A stretch of DNA of 64,000 nt from Rikenella microfusus DSM 15922 (GCF_000427365.1 NZ_KE386488.1:992001-1056000), one strand, 5' to 3'. Shown: positions 16,256 through 26,067, counted from the first letter of the stretch. Numbers and translations are program-made. Notes: generated by a model from the letters alone, not told the origin.

Positions 16256-19200
16256 ATGGCAAAAGTATTGGGCCTGGACGCCGGCACCAACTCGCTGGGA
16301 TGGGCCATCGTCGAAGAAACCGAAACGGGATATATCCTGGAAGACAAAGGTGTACATATCTTCCAGGAGGGCGTCGCACGCGATAAGAACAACGAAAAAC
16401 CGGCCGTACAGGATCGTACCGACGCACGAGCCCTGCGGCGTCGCTATTTCCGGCGCCGTCTGAGAAAAATCGAACTGCTCCGGGTGCTCGTCCGCTACGG
16501 TCTGTGCCCTCCGCTGACCGAAGAGCAGCTGGAAGCATGGAGGGAGAAAAAACGCTATCCGCTCGACGCGGCTTTCCTCCGCTGGCAGCGTACCGACGAC
16601 AACGCCGAGAGGAATCCCTACCACGACCGCTACCGCGCCCTGACCGAGACGCTCGACCTCAGCGACGAGCGGCATCGTCATGCGCTCGGGCGCGCCCTCT
16701 ACCACCTCGCGCAACGGCGCGGATTCCTCAGCAACCGCAAGGAGGCCGGCAACGGAAAAGAAGAAGGAGCGGTACAGAGCGGCATCGAAAACCTGTCGGC
16801 CGAGATGGAGAAAGCAGGGTGCCGTTACCTCGGCGAATATTTCTACCAACTGTACCGGCGGAAAGAGAAGATCCGCAAGCGATATACTTCGCGCAACAAA
16901 CACTATCTGGCCGAGTTCAATGCCATCTGCGAACGGCAGCGCCTGCCCGAAGAGTGGCGGAAAGCCCTGCACCGTGCGATTTTTTTCCAGCGACCGCTCA
17001 AATCGCAGAAAGGATCGGTGGGCAAATGCACCTTCGAGCGTAAGAAAAGCCGCTGTCCGGTCTCGCATCCGCGATTCGAGGAGTTTCGGATGCGCTCGTT
17101 CATCAACAACATCCGGCTGACGGCGCCCGGGGACGACACGCCCCGGCCCCTGACGCGGCTGGAAACGGAAACGATCCTGCCGCTCTTCCTGCGCAAAAGC
17201 AAGCCGCACTTCGATTTCGAGGAGATCGCCCGCAGGATCGCCGGCAAAGGACAATACGGCTGTCAAGGCGACCGCAACGAGGCCCCCTACCGGTTCAACT
17301 TCGCCCGTACCGCCACCGTCAGCGGCTGCCCCGTAACGGCATCGCTCATCGCCCTCTTCGGCGACGACTGGCTCCCGGAAATATGCCGGCTCTACCGGCT
17401 CGGCGAGGGGAAGAGCGAAGAACAGGTGCTGAACGACATCTGGCACGCGCTTTTCTCGTTCGACGACGAAGAGCGGCTCCGGGCGTGGGCGGCCGATAAG
17501 CTCCGGCTCGCCGACGAACAGGCCAAGGCTTTCGCCGCCATCCGTCTGCCGCAGGACTACGCGGCCCTGAGTCTGAACGCGATCAACAAGATACTGCCTT
17601 ATCTCCGCCGCGGCTACCGTTACGACGAGGCGGTATTCCTGGCCAACCTGAAAGCCGTGCTTCCGCCGGCGACGTATGCCGACGAAACCCGCCGTCTTCG
17701 TATCGAGCGCGACATCGCCGAACTGACCCTCGAATCCCGACGCGAACCCTACGTCAAATACGACTCGAAAGAGCGTCGCATCGACGACTACCTGACCGAC
17801 CAGGGCGTCCCCCCGGCCCGTCTGAACCGGCTCTACCACCCCTCGATGATCGAGACCTACCGGGCGGCCCGACCCGACGCGCAGGGACTGCTGCTGCTCG
17901 GATCGCCGCGCACCGCTTCGATCCGCAACCCGATGGCGATGCGGGCTTTGTTCCGGCTCCGGACCCTGGTAAACCGGCTTCTGCGCGAAGGCAAGATCGA
18001 CCCCGACACGAAAATCCGGATCGAATTCGCCCGCGGCCTGAACGACGCCAACCAACGTAAAGCCATCGAGCAATACCAGCGCGAACGGGAAGCCGAAAAT
18101 CGGAAATATGCCGACGAAATCCGGGCGCAATACGCCGCAGAAACGGGACTGACCATCGAGCCTTCGGAGGACGACATTCTGAAATACCGTCTTTGGGAAG
18201 AACAGAAACACGTCTGCCCCTACACCGGAAAACAGATCCGAGTTTCGGACTTTATCGGATCGGCTCCGGGTTTCGACATCGAACATACACTGCCGCGCGC
18301 CCGCGGCGGCGACGATTCGCAGATGAACAAAACGCTTTGCGAAAGCCGTTTCAACCGGGAAAGCAAACGGACGAAATTGCCCGCCGAATTGTCGAACCGT
18401 GCCGAAATCCTGGAACGGATCGAAAGTTTCGGATGGCGGGAAAAGGTCGAATCGTTGCAGAAACAGATCGAGGCCCAGTTCCGAAAGGGGAGAAACGCCC
18501 CCACGAAAGAGGAAAGGGACAGCGCCATCCAACGGCGCCACTACCTGCGCATGCAACGCGATTACTGGCGCGGAAAATACGAACGGTTCGCCATGACCGA
18601 AATCCCGGAAGGTTTCAGCAACCGGCAGGGGGTCGATATCGGGATCATCGGGAAGTATGCACGGCTCTACCTGAAAACGGTTTTCAGGCGGATCTATATC
18701 GTCAAAGGTTCCACGACCGACGCTTTCCGTAAAATGTGGGGATTGCAGGAAGAATACGCCCGCAAAGAGCGCATAAATCATGTACACCACTGCATCGACG
18801 CCATCACGATCGCCTGCATCGGCCCTAAGGAATACGACCGCTGGGCCCGGTACGCCGCCGATGAAGAGCGGTACCGCTACGGGGCGGGAGCTAGGCCGCG
18901 TTTCGACAAGCCGTGGCCGACCTTTACCGAGGATGTCAAAGCCGTAGCCGACGAACTGCTCGTCTCGCACCATACGCCGGACAATATGGCCAAACAGACC
19001 CGGAAAAAACTTCGGGTACGGGGCAGGGTGAAGCTCGACGCCGCCGGACGGCCGATCTGCCAACAGGGCGATACGGCGCGGGGACGACTGCATCAGGACA
19101 CTTTTTACGGAGCGATACGGCACCAGGACAAGCTCCGCTACGTGATCCGCAAATCGATCGGCGACTTGCAGCCGGCCGATGTCGAAAAGATCGTGGACGA

Positions 19201-19954
19201 AACCGTCAAGGCACGCATCAAGGAGGCGATCGGCGAAGTCGGATTCAAGACGGCGATGAATCCCGACGAACACACGATCTGGATGAACCGCGAAAAGGGA
19301 GTCCCGATCCGCAGGGTACGCATCTTCGCCAATATCACCCAGCCGCTGCCGTGGGACAAAATGCAGCGCGACCTCTCCGTTCACGAATACAAACGGCGTT
19401 ACCACGTGGCCAACGACGGCAATTACTGCATGGCGATCTACGAAGGGACCGACTCGAAAGGCAGGACAAAACGCTCGTTCGAGATCGTGAACCTGCTCGA
19501 CGCTGCCGGATATTTCAAAGCCAGCGCCGACCGCACGGCCCGTCCCGACCTGGTACCGCGCACGAATGCGAACGGCCATCCGCTCAAGTATCTGTTAAAG
19601 ACGGGTACGATGGTGCTTTTCTACGAAAATTCGCCCGCCGAATTGTACGACTGCCCGCCCAAAGAACTTGCCAAGCGGCTATATAAGGTCACCAAAATGG
19701 CAAAGAACGGCCAAACTGCATTCATGTTCCACCAGGAAGCCCGCAACGACGACAAACTGAAAACCGACTATGCGGAGAAATTCGGGACGACCGCCCCAAA
19801 AGCATTGACCAACGGCTACTCGTCGGTCGATTACCAGCAGCCCCACCCGAAACTCCTGTTAAGCCCTTCCAGTTTCGATATGTACGTCGAAGGTTACGAC
19901 TTCGAACTGACCGTTACCGGGCAAATCATCTTCAAACACGAGACGCCATGCTGA
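16256..19954 (+). CDS. cas9: Type II-C CRISPR effector nuclease Cas9
   Basis: The 1232-residue RNA-guided nuclease carries all active-site motifs: RuvC-I D8 in VLGLDAGTNSLGW, the Arg-rich bridge helix RRRYFRRRLRKIELLR (about residues 61-76), RuvC-II E590 in IRIEFARG, HNH H677 in DIEHTLPRARGGDDS, and RuvC-III H845/D848 in HHCIDA. The C-terminal third should hold the PAM-interacting region. It is followed by cas1 (7-bp overlap) and cas2 with no csn2 or cas4, which defines subtype II-C. The nuclease looks intact. A long open frame on the opposite strand is an artefact of codon bias. Confidence 0.98.
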   Translation: MAKVLGLDAGTNSLGWAIVEETETGYILEDKGVHIFQEGVARDKNNEKPAVQDRTDARALRRRYFRRRLRKIELLRVLVRYGLCPPLTEEQLEAWREKKRYPLDAAFLRWQRTDDNAERNPYHDRYRALTETLDLSDERHRHALGRALYHLAQRRGFLSNRKEAGNGKEEGAVQSGIENLSAEMEKAGCRYLGEYFYQLYRRKEKIRKRYTSRNKHYLAEFNAICERQRLPEEWRKALHRAIFFQRPLKSQKGSVGKCTFERKKSRCPVSHPRFEEFRMRSFINNIRLTAPGDDTPRPLTRLETETILPLFLRKSKPHFDFEEIARRIAGKGQYGCQGDRNEAPYRFNFARTATVSGCPVTASLIALFGDDWLPEICRLYRLGEGKSEEQVLNDIWHALFSFDDEERLRAWAADKLRLADEQAKAFAAIRLPQDYAALSLNAINKILPYLRRGYRYDEAVFLANLKAVLPPATYADETRRLRIERDIAELTLESRREPYVKYDSKERRIDDYLTDQGVPPARLNRLYHPSMIETYRAARPDAQGLLLLGSPRTASIRNPMAMRALFRLRTLVNRLLREGKIDPDTKIRIEFARGLNDANQRKAIEQYQREREAENRKYADEIRAQYAAETGLTIEPSEDDILKYRLWEEQKHVCPYTGKQIRVSDFIGSAPGFDIEHTLPRARGGDDSQMNKTLCESRFNRESKRTKLPAELSNRAEILERIESFGWREKVESLQKQIEAQFRKGRNAPTKEERDSAIQRRHYLRMQRDYWRGKYERFAMTEIPEGFSNRQGVDIGIIGKYARLYLKTVFRRIYIVKGSTTDAFRKMWGLQEEYARKERINHVHHCIDAITIACIGPKEYDRWARYAADEERYRYGAGARPRFDKPWPTFTEDVKAVADELLVSHHTPDNMAKQTRKKLRVRGRVKLDAAGRPICQQGDTARGRLHQDTFYGAIRHQDKLRYVIRKSIGDLQPADVEKIVDETVKARIKEAIGEVGFKTAMNPDEHTIWMNREKGVPIRRVRIFANITQPLPWDKMQRDLSVHEYKRRYHVANDGNYCMAIYEGTDSKGRTKRSFEIVNLLDAAGYFKASADRTARPDLVPRTNANGHPLKYLLKTGTMVLFYENSPAELYDCPPKELAKRLYKVTKMAKNGQTAFMFHQEARNDDKLKTDYAEKFGTTAPKALTNGYSSVDYQQPHPKLLLSPSSFDMYVEGYDFELTVTGQIIFKHETPC

Positions 19955-20835
19955 AACGCGCCCTTTTCTTTTCGACTCCCCACTGCCTGAGCCTGCGGAA
20001 CGGACAGATGGTCATCCGTACCCGCGAGACCCCCGACGCGCAAAAAAGCGTACCGGTCGAAGACATCGGATTCGTGGTGCTGGAACACCAACAGACCTCC
20101 GTCACCCTGCCGCTGCTCAACGCCCTGTCGGATAACAACGCGGCGGTGATATTCTGCGGCGACAACCGGATGCCGAACGCCATGCTGCTGAACCTGGATT
20201 CCAACACAACCCAGGGCGAGAGTTACCGGGATCAGATCGAAGCGAGCGAGCCGCTCAAAAAAGGGATATGGAAACAGATCGTCGAAGCCAAAATCCGCAA
20301 CCAGGCGGCCCTGCTGAACAAATTGGGCCGCGACGGCAACAAACTGAAACCCCATTACATGAATGTCAGGAGCGCGGATGCTGACAATCGCGAAGGGATT
20401 GCCGCCCGTATCTACTGGACCGAATTATTCGGTCCCGGCTTTATCCGTTCCCGCGAAGGGCTGCCGCCCAATCCTCTGCTCAACTACGGCTACACGATCC
20501 TGCGGGCAGCCGTGGCGCGGGCGCTCATGGGATCGGGACTGCTGCCGGCATTCGGTATTTTTCATCGGAACCGATACAACTGCTTTCCGTTAGCCGACGA
20601 TTTGATGGAACCCTACCGCCCCTATGTAGACGAACGGGTGTATGACCTTTACGGACAAGGGCACCGGCATCTGACGCAGGAGGCGAAAAGCGAACTGTTA
20701 CGGGTGCTATTCACGGACACACGTTTCGACAAGGTAGTACGACCGCTCGATATAGGACTTACCATCACTTCGGCTTCGCTGGCCGGGTGTTTCGCCGGGA
20801 CACGCAAGAAAATTTCGTACCCTCTGCTGGAGTAA
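19948..20835 (+). CDS. cas1: CRISPR integrase Cas1 (subtype II)
   Basis: With Cas2 it forms the complex that inserts new spacers. The 295-residue protein has the beta-rich N-terminal domain and the helical catalytic domain, with the expected metal ligands in ARIYWTELFG (Glu), FGIFHRNRYN (His) and the acidic segment PLADDLMEPYRPYVDE. The ATG at 19948 lies within the last codons of cas9, and cas2 begins four bases after its stop, so the three genes form one operon. Confidence 0.97.
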   Translation: MLKRALFFSTPHCLSLRNGQMVIRTRETPDAQKSVPVEDIGFVVLEHQQTSVTLPLLNALSDNNAAVIFCGDNRMPNAMLLNLDSNTTQGESYRDQIEASEPLKKGIWKQIVEAKIRNQAALLNKLGRDGNKLKPHYMNVRSADADNREGIAARIYWTELFGPGFIRSREGLPPNPLLNYGYTILRAAVARALMGSGLLPAFGIFHRNRYNCFPLADDLMEPYRPYVDERVYDLYGQGHRHLTQEAKSELLRVLFTDTRFDKVVRPLDIGLTITSASLAGCFAGTRKKISYPLLE

Positions 20836-20839
20836 CCCC

Positions 20840-21178
20840 ATGCCGGAACTACGACTAAATGCCTATCGGATTATGTGGCTGTTCGTCTTTTTCGATCTGC
20901 CGACCAACACCAAAACGGAGCGGCGCCATGCGGCGCAATTCCGCAAGGCGTTGGAAAAAGACGGCTTTACGATGATGCAATACTCGGTATATGTCCGGCA
21001 TTGCGCATCGAAAGAGAACATGCAGGTACATATCAAACGGGTGCGGCGTTCGACGCCTCCTTCGGGTTATACGAGTATCCTTGCCGTAACGGACAAACAA
21101 TACGGCGACATCCTGAATTTCTGGGGCAAGACCGAGTGCGCCAAACCGGACATGCCACAGCAACTGGAACTTTTCTGA
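20840..21178 (+). CDS. cas2: CRISPR-associated protein Cas2
   Basis: The 112-residue protein has a ferredoxin-like fold with the conserved aspartate in MWLFVFFDLPTNTKTER and the motif QYSVYVRHC. It is the structural partner of Cas1 in spacer acquisition. The first dozen residues precede the usual start MWLFVFFDL; the ATG at 20872 is an alternative start. The CRISPR array begins 130 bp downstream. Confidence 0.96.
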   Translation: MPELRLNAYRIMWLFVFFDLPTNTKTERRHAAQFRKALEKDGFTMMQYSVYVRHCASKENMQVHIKRVRRSTPPSGYTSILAVTDKQYGDILNFWGKTECAKPDMPQQLELF

Positions 21179-21308
21179 GAAATTGGTTAAATTTGTTCCT
21201 TGAAATAGAAAAACGCATCAAATCGGCTTCGCCGGCGTTTCCCGCTTTGGTTTTCACAGCCGAAGAAAGGCTATAAAGCACTAATTAACAACCCTTAACG
21301 GTCCCGGC
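21179..21308 (+). promoter_or_regulatory. Probable CRISPR leader
   Basis: The 130 bp between cas2 and the first repeat contain TAAATTTG at 21188-21195, a full match to the Bacteroidota -7 element, and AT-rich sequence (AAGCACTAATTAACAACCC) next to the first repeat. The far end of the array carries decayed repeats, which marks it as the trailer; that supports reading this side as the leader. Confidence 0.6.
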
Positions 21309-22185
21309 GTTGTGGTTTGATGTAGATTTTTAATAAGATACAACTCAGGAAGTTCGGAAGGATAACTCACACGGTTGTGGTTTGATGTAGATTTTTAATA
21401 AGATACAACTTTCTGGCAATATTGTGTTTAACACCATTTGTTGTGGTTTGATGTAGATTTTTAATAAGATACAACCGCGCTTCTGTAAGTACTCTTCTAT
21501 CAAAGTTGTGGTTTGATGTAGATTTTTAATAAGATACAACCATCCTTAGCCACGGAAGTACCATAGTTCTGTTGTGGTTTGATGTAGATTTTTAATAAGA
21601 TACAACCTGTTTGCGACGGGCAGAGGGGGACTGATGTTGTGGTTTGATGTAGATTTTTAATAAGATACAACTTCCGGGTCGTTGCAAGTGGCACCGTCGT
21701 TGGTTGTGGTTTGATGTAGATTTTTAATAAGATACAACGAAAGAATCGCTGACGGCCCTGTATCACGGTTGTGGTTTGATGTAGATTTTTAATAAGATAC
21801 AACAATGCCGTCTGTGTATGAGTAACAGATTGTGTTGTGGTTTGATGTAGATTTTTAATAAGATACAACTCGGACATACTGCGTCCCGTCGGCCCTATAG
21901 TTGTGGTTTGATGTAGATTTTTAATAAGATACAACCAAAAATCCGAGAACCCTACGGAGGCAAACGTTGTGGTTTGATGTAGATTTTTAATAAGATACAA
22001 CCAATCTCGTGAGTTTACTTTCGAAGCGAAGGTTGTGGTTTGATGTAGATTTTTAATAAGATACAACGGTTTAATACGTACTATTGGTATTCCAGCGTTG
22101 TGGTTTGATGTAGATTTTCAATAAGATACAACCGTCGATTCGGCTTGTGCGATACTGGAAGGTTGTGGTTTGATGTAGAATTTTG
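21309..22185 (+). CRISPR. Type II-C CRISPR array, 13 full repeats plus one broken repeat, 13 spacers
   Basis: The 36-bp repeat begins GTTGTGGTTTGATGTAGA and ends TTTTTAATAAGATACAAC. Full repeats start at 21309, 21374, 21440, 21505, 21571, 21636, 21703, 21768, 21834, 21900, 21966, 22032 and 22097. Spacers are 29-31 bp and all differ. The first twelve repeats read as identical; the thirteenth has one T-to-C change, and the fourteenth (from 22162) keeps only its first 18 bases. Its decay places the trailer on the right. The tracrRNA anti-repeat matches the plus-strand repeat, so crRNAs read left to right. Confidence 0.99.
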
Positions 22186-22240
22186 GATTATGCCGGAAAC
22201 TTAGACGGCTCCGCAAAGCGTCCGACGGCAGGAAACTAAG

Positions 22241-22274
22241 CAAAAGCCGCGTCGAACTTTCGTTCAACGCGGCT
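22241..22274 (-). terminator. Terminator after tRNA-Leu(GAG)
   Basis: A 13-bp stem with one mismatch (22245-22257 with 22262-22274, loop TTTC) is followed on the minus strand by TTTTG, just past the tRNA 3' end. Confidence 0.8.
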
Positions 22275-22280
22275 CCATTG

Positions 22281-22365
22281 TGCCCAGGACAAGACTCGAA
22301 CTTGCACGCCGTAAACCGGCACTACCCCCTCAAAGTAGCGTGTCTACCAATTTCACCACCTGGGC
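22281..22365 (-). tRNA. tRNA-Leu (anticodon GAG)
   Basis: The minus strand folds as a class II tRNA: acceptor GCCCAGG pairs with CCTGGGC, the D-loop reads AAATTGGTAGACAC, the anticodon loop TTGAGGG holds GAG, a variable arm follows, and the T-arm contains GTTCGAGTC. CCA is not encoded. Its 3' end faces the CRISPR array about 100 bp away. Confidence 0.95.
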
Positions 22366-22668
22366 AATTCTATTTCAAGATTCCCTGTCGCCAAGGAAAT
22401 TCGTTCCGCTCGAAAAAAACGTCCGACAATGCAACTCTCCATACCGCTCCCCCCTCAGCCGCACCGTCTTTACAAACTGGCCCGAACCCTGCTACCCTGC
22501 GGACAGCGGCACAAAGGTAACGCTTTTTCGGTTCCGTGCAAACCCATTCCTCAAAAAAAACAGAAAAACCCGCCACAGACCGCCTCCCCACACACCGAAA
22601 CCGGGAAAAATACCTAAATTTGCAATTCATACGTTTTCCAACGGAACACAGAAACAAAAACCAAAGGT
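22366..22668 (+). promoter_or_regulatory. thrS leader region with promoter
   Basis: The 303-bp gap between tRNA-Leu and thrS holds a full -7 match TAAATTTG at 22615-22622, giving a short leader of about 40 bases before the ATG. No T-box or other known leader is evident; the remainder shows nothing recognisable. Confidence 0.6.
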
Positions 22669-24621
22669 ATGATCAACATCACCTTCCCCGACGGCAGCAG
22701 TCGTAAGTTCGCCGCGGGTACCACTCCGCTCCAGATCGCCGAATCGATCAGCCCCCGGCTGGCCGAAGAAACTTTCGCCGCCACCGTGAACGGAGAAAGC
22801 TGGGACGTGCAGAAACCCATCGACACCGACGCCGAAATCAAACTGCACAAATGGGACGACCCCCAGGCCAAACACGCCTTCTGGCACTCCTCGTCGCACC
22901 TGCTGGCCGCCGCCCTCGAACAGCTCTACCCCGGCATCAAATTCGGTATCGGACCGGCTATCGACAACGGCTTCTACTACGACGTGGACTCCCCGACCCC
23001 CATCACCGAAAGCGACCTGCCCAAAATCGAACAGAAAATGCTCGAACTGGCGCGGGAAAAACAACGCTTCGTCCGCCGCGAAGTGTCCAAAGCCGAAGCG
23101 ATGGACACCTACACGAAAAAAGGCGACGAGTATAAATGCGAACTAATCGGCGACCTGACCGACGGCACCATCACGTTCTACACCAACGGCTCGTACACCG
23201 ACCTGTGCCGCGGGCCGCACATTCCCAGCACCGCGCCCATCAAGGCCATGAAGCTGACCGCCGTGGCCGGCGCCTACTGGCGCGGCGATGAAAAACGCAA
23301 GATGCTGACCCGCATCTACGGCATCACTTTCCCCAAGAAATCGATGCTGGACGAATACCTGGCCTTGGTCGAAGAGGCCAAGAAACGCGACCACCGCAAA
23401 CTCGGCAAGGAACTCGAACTGTTCACCTTCTCGCCCCGCGTGGGCCAGGGTCTCCCGCTGTGGCTCCCGAAAGGGGCCGCCCTGCGCGAACGGCTCGAAA
23501 ACTTCCTCAAAGGCGTGCAGAAACAATACGGCTACGAACAGGTAATCACCCCGCATATCGGGATGAAAGACCTGTACGTCACTTCAGGGCACTACGCCAA
23601 ATACGGCAAGGACTCCTTCCAACCGATCCATACCCCGGACGAAAACGAAGAATTCCTGCTCAAACCGATGAACTGCCCGCACCACTGCGAAATCTACCGC
23701 AGCAAACCGCGCTCGTACAAAGACCTGCCCGTGCGCCTGGCCGAATTCGGGACGGTTTACCGCTACGAGATGAGCGGCGAACTGCACGGGCTGACCCGCG
23801 TGCGCGGATTCACCCAGGACGACGCCCACCTGTTCTGCCGCCCCGACCAGCTCAAGGACGAATTCAAGAAGGTGATCGACATCGTGCTCTACATCTTCAA
23901 GACCCTCGACTTCAAAGAGTTCACGGCCCAGGTATCGTTGCGCGACCCGAACAACAAAGAGAAATACATCGGTACGGACGAAAACTGGCACAAAGCCGAG
24001 ACCGCCATCATCGAAGCAGCCGCCGAAAAAGGGCTTCAGACCACTGTGGAACTCGGCGAAGCCGCCTTCTACGGACCGAAGCTCGACTTCATGGTCAAAG
24101 ACGCGCTGGGCCGCAAATGGCAGCTCGGAACGATCCAGGTAGACTACAACCTGCCGGAACGTTTCGACCTCACCTACAAAGGGTCGGACGACAAGGAGCA
24201 CCGCCCGATCATGATCCACCGCGCCCCGTTCGGCTCGATGGAACGGTTCGTGGCCGTATTGCTGGAACACACCGGCGGCAAGTTCCCGCTGTGGCTCACC
24301 CCCGAACAGGCCGTCGTGCTCCCGATCAGCGAAAAGTACAACGACTACGCGAAAAAAGTTGCTAAATTGTTGAATAATTGCGAAATTCGCACCCGCGTCG
24401 ATGACCGCAACGAAAAGATCGGCCGCAAGATCCGCGACAACGAGCTGGCACGGACGCCGATCCTGCTGATCGTCGGCGAGACCGAGCAGGCGAACGACAC
24501 CGTTACGGTCCGCATGCAGGGCGAAGGCAAAGACCGGGGAGCGATGACCCTGCCGGACTTCACCCGGATGGTGGCCGACAAAGTGGCGGAAGAGATCCGT
24601 CCGATCGCCGACAACATCTGA
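22669..24621 (+). CDS. thrS: Threonyl-tRNA synthetase
   Basis: This class II synthetase charges tRNA-Thr. The 650-residue protein has the TGS domain (1-60), the editing domain with [11 protein letters not shown] (about 82-92), the catalytic core with the zinc ligand region [10 protein letters not shown], motif 2 ([17 protein letters not shown]) and motif 3 ([13 protein letters not shown]), and the C-terminal anticodon-binding domain. It heads the classic thrS-infC-rpmI-rplT translation operon; infC starts 60 bp after its stop. Confidence 0.98.
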   Translation: MINITFPDGSSRKFAAGTTPLQIAESISPRLAEETFAATVNGESWDVQKPIDTDAEIKLHKWDDPQAKHAFWHSSSHLLAAALEQLYPGIKFGIGPAIDNGFYYDVDSPTPITESDLPKIEQKMLELAREKQRFVRREVSKAEAMDTYTKKGDEYKCELIGDLTDGTITFYTNGSYTDLCRGPHIPSTAPIKAMKLTAVAGAYWRGDEKRKMLTRIYGITFPKKSMLDEYLALVEEAKKRDHRKLGKELELFTFSPRVGQGLPLWLPKGAALRERLENFLKGVQKQYGYEQVITPHIGMKDLYVTSGHYAKYGKDSFQPIHTPDENEEFLLKPMNCPHHCEIYRSKPRSYKDLPVRLAEFGTVYRYEMSGELHGLTRVRGFTQDDAHLFCRPDQLKDEFKKVIDIVLYIFKTLDFKEFTAQVSLRDPNNKEKYIGTDENWHKAETAIIEAAAEKGLQTTVELGEAAFYGPKLDFMVKDALGRKWQLGTIQVDYNLPERFDLTYKGSDDKEHRPIMIHRAPFGSMERFVAVLLEHTGGKFPLWLTPEQAVVLPISEKYNDYAKKVAKLLNNCEIRTRVDDRNEKIGRKIRDNELARTPILLIVGETEQANDTVTVRMQGEGKDRGAMTLPDFTRMVADKVAEEIRPIADNI

Positions 24622-24666
24622 CGGCACGCAATTTGCTGTCAGCCTACCGAAAACCAACCATAACTC

Positions 24667-24673
24667 AAGGAGG
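24667..24673 (+). promoter_or_regulatory. Strong Shine-Dalgarno that fixes the infC start
   Basis: AAGGAGG is a near-perfect match to the anti-SD, unusual among the weak ribosome-binding sites of this region. It ends eight bases before the ATA at 24682. There is no such site before the GTG at 24733. Confidence 0.85.
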
Positions 24674-24681
24674 ACACAACC

Positions 24682-25254
24682 ATAGCACTACCACCCCGCC
24701 CCAGATCGCCGCGGCCCCCGTTCCGGGGACGCGTGCAGAAAGAGAACCCGCACCGAATCAACCGGGAGATCACGGCACCGCAAGTAAGGCTTGTGGGCGA
24801 TAATATCGAACGGCCGGATGTCTATTCGCTGGCCGAAGCGCTTCGCATGGCGCAGGAACAGGAACTCGACCTGGTGGAAATCTCGCCCAAGGCCGAACCG
24901 CCGGTATGCCGCATCATCGACTACCAGAAGTTCCTCTACCAGCAGAAGAAGAAAGCCAAGGAGATCAAAGCCAAGGCCGTCAAAGTCGTCGTCAAGGAGA
25001 TCCGCTTCGGCCCCCAGACCGACGACCACGACTACAACTTCAAACTCAAACACGCCGAAAACTTCCTCAAAGAGGGAGCCAAGGTCAAGGCATACGTCTT
25101 CTTCCGCGGACGCCAGATCGTCTTCAAGGATCAGGGGGAGATCCTCCTGCTGCGCTTCACGCAGGACCTCGAAGAGTGGGCCAAAGTGGAACAGATGCCC
25201 AAGCTCGAAGGCAAACGCATGAGCATCATGCTCGCCCCGAAACCGAAAAAATAG
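24682..25254 (+). CDS. infC: Translation initiation factor IF-3, starting at ATA
   Basis: IF-3 checks the start codon and keeps ribosomal subunits apart. The usual N-terminal domain (HRINREI onward), linker and C-terminal domain ([30 protein letters not shown]) are complete. The frame reaches upstream of GTG 24733 to an ATA at 24682 with AAGGAGG eight bases before it, giving a 190-residue protein that begins [17 protein letters not shown]. Non-AUG infC starts are known (AUU in E. coli) and allow IF-3 to repress its own synthesis. The ATA reading is my inference from SD placement and frame. Gene order with thrS, rpmI and rplT is conserved. Confidence 0.93.
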   Translation: MALPPRPRSPRPPFRGRVQKENPHRINREITAPQVRLVGDNIERPDVYSLAEALRMAQEQELDLVEISPKAEPPVCRIIDYQKFLYQQKKKAKEIKAKAVKVVVKEIRFGPQTDDHDYNFKLKHAENFLKEGAKVKAYVFFRGRQIVFKDQGEILLLRFTQDLEEWAKVEQMPKLEGKRMSIMLAPKPKK

Positions 25255-25318
25255 CATCCGCGCCATACGGCAGGTATGTCATAGAGGGAACACTATTAAC
25301 CATTAAATAATTTCGACC

Positions 25319-25513
25319 ATGCCGAAAATGAAAACCGTCGCCGCCGCCAAAAAGCGCTTCACGCTGACCGGCACCGGCAAAGTGAAGAGGAAACACGCTT
25401 TCAAAAGCCATATCCTCACCAAAAAAACGACCAAACAGAAACGCAACCTCACCCACACGGGAACCATGAGCGCCATCGACACGCCCGCCGTGAAGCTGAT
25501 GCTGGTCAAATAA
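25319..25513 (+). CDS. rpmI: 50S ribosomal protein L35
   Basis: The 64-residue basic protein begins [20 protein letters not shown] and contains the KRKHAFKSH motif of L35. It lies between infC and rplT, as in most bacteria. Length is normal. Confidence 0.97.
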   Translation: MPKMKTVAAAKKRFTLTGTGKVKRKHAFKSHILTKKTTKQKRNLTHTGTMSAIDTPAVKLMLVK

Positions 25514-25717
25514 CCCCGCATGGGAGAGGAAACGCTTACGATTGATCGTAAAAGCAGGCCCTGAAGCGGTTGTCCGGGGGCCTCGTTAATCGAAATCCGG
25601 GAACCGTAGTCCTTTTATTTCAAACCGAAGATCGCGCCCGGCGGAACCTCCGGGGTTCCCCAAGCATCGTCCAGGCCCAGCCGAAACGATCGCCGGCCGG
25701 TCGAAAAAAGCATCGTT

Positions 25718-26062
25718 ATGCCAAGAAGTGTAAACGCGGTAGCCAGCCGGGCTCGCCGCAAGAAGGTCCTTAAGCTCGCCAAAGGCAATTTCGGCTCGCG
25801 CTCGAACGTATGGACCGTCGCCAAGAACACGGTAGAAAAAGGTCTGACCTATGCCTATCGTGATCGCAAGAACAAAAAACGCAACTTCCGCGGCCTGTGG
25901 ATCCAGCGTATCAACGCTGCCGTCCGCGCCAACGGAATGACCTACTCCGAATTCATGGGTAAGGTCAATGCCAAAGGAATCGCCCTGAACCGCAAGGTAC
26001 TGGCCGACCTGGCAATGAATCATCCGACGGCTTTCGCCGAAATTATCAAAACGGTTAAATAG
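25718..26062 (+). CDS. rplT: 50S ribosomal protein L20
   Basis: The 114-residue protein begins [21 protein letters not shown] and contains [12 protein letters not shown], both typical of L20, which binds 23S rRNA early in assembly and in many bacteria represses the infC-rpmI-rplT operon by binding the mRNA. A 204-bp untranslated spacer separates it from rpmI, unusually long for this gene pair, and could hold an L20-binding or promoter element. A strong terminator follows. Confidence 0.97.
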   Translation: MPRSVNAVASRARRKKVLKLAKGNFGSRSNVWTVAKNTVEKGLTYAYRDRKNKKRNFRGLWIQRINAAVRANGMTYSEFMGKVNAKGIALNRKVLADLAMNHPTAFAEIIKTVK

Positions 26063-26067
26063 TGCGC

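Noticed and set aside
16181-19579. Open frame of about 1130 codons on the strand opposite cas9
   Set aside because: It is an antisense shadow produced by the high GC and codon bias of cas9; its composition is atypical and cas9 motifs prove the other strand.
20840-21308. csn2 or cas4 next to cas2
   Set aside because: Only 130 bp of leader-like sequence separates cas2 from the array; no further cas gene fits, so subtype II-A or II-B is excluded.
21500-22066. Open frame through the CRISPR array encoding a repetitive peptide
   Set aside because: The 'protein' is simply translated CRISPR repeats read on the minus strand.
22281-22365. Attachment-site duplication at tRNA-Leu(GAG)
   Set aside because: No second copy of the tRNA 3' end was seen in the window, so an integrated element cannot be claimed.
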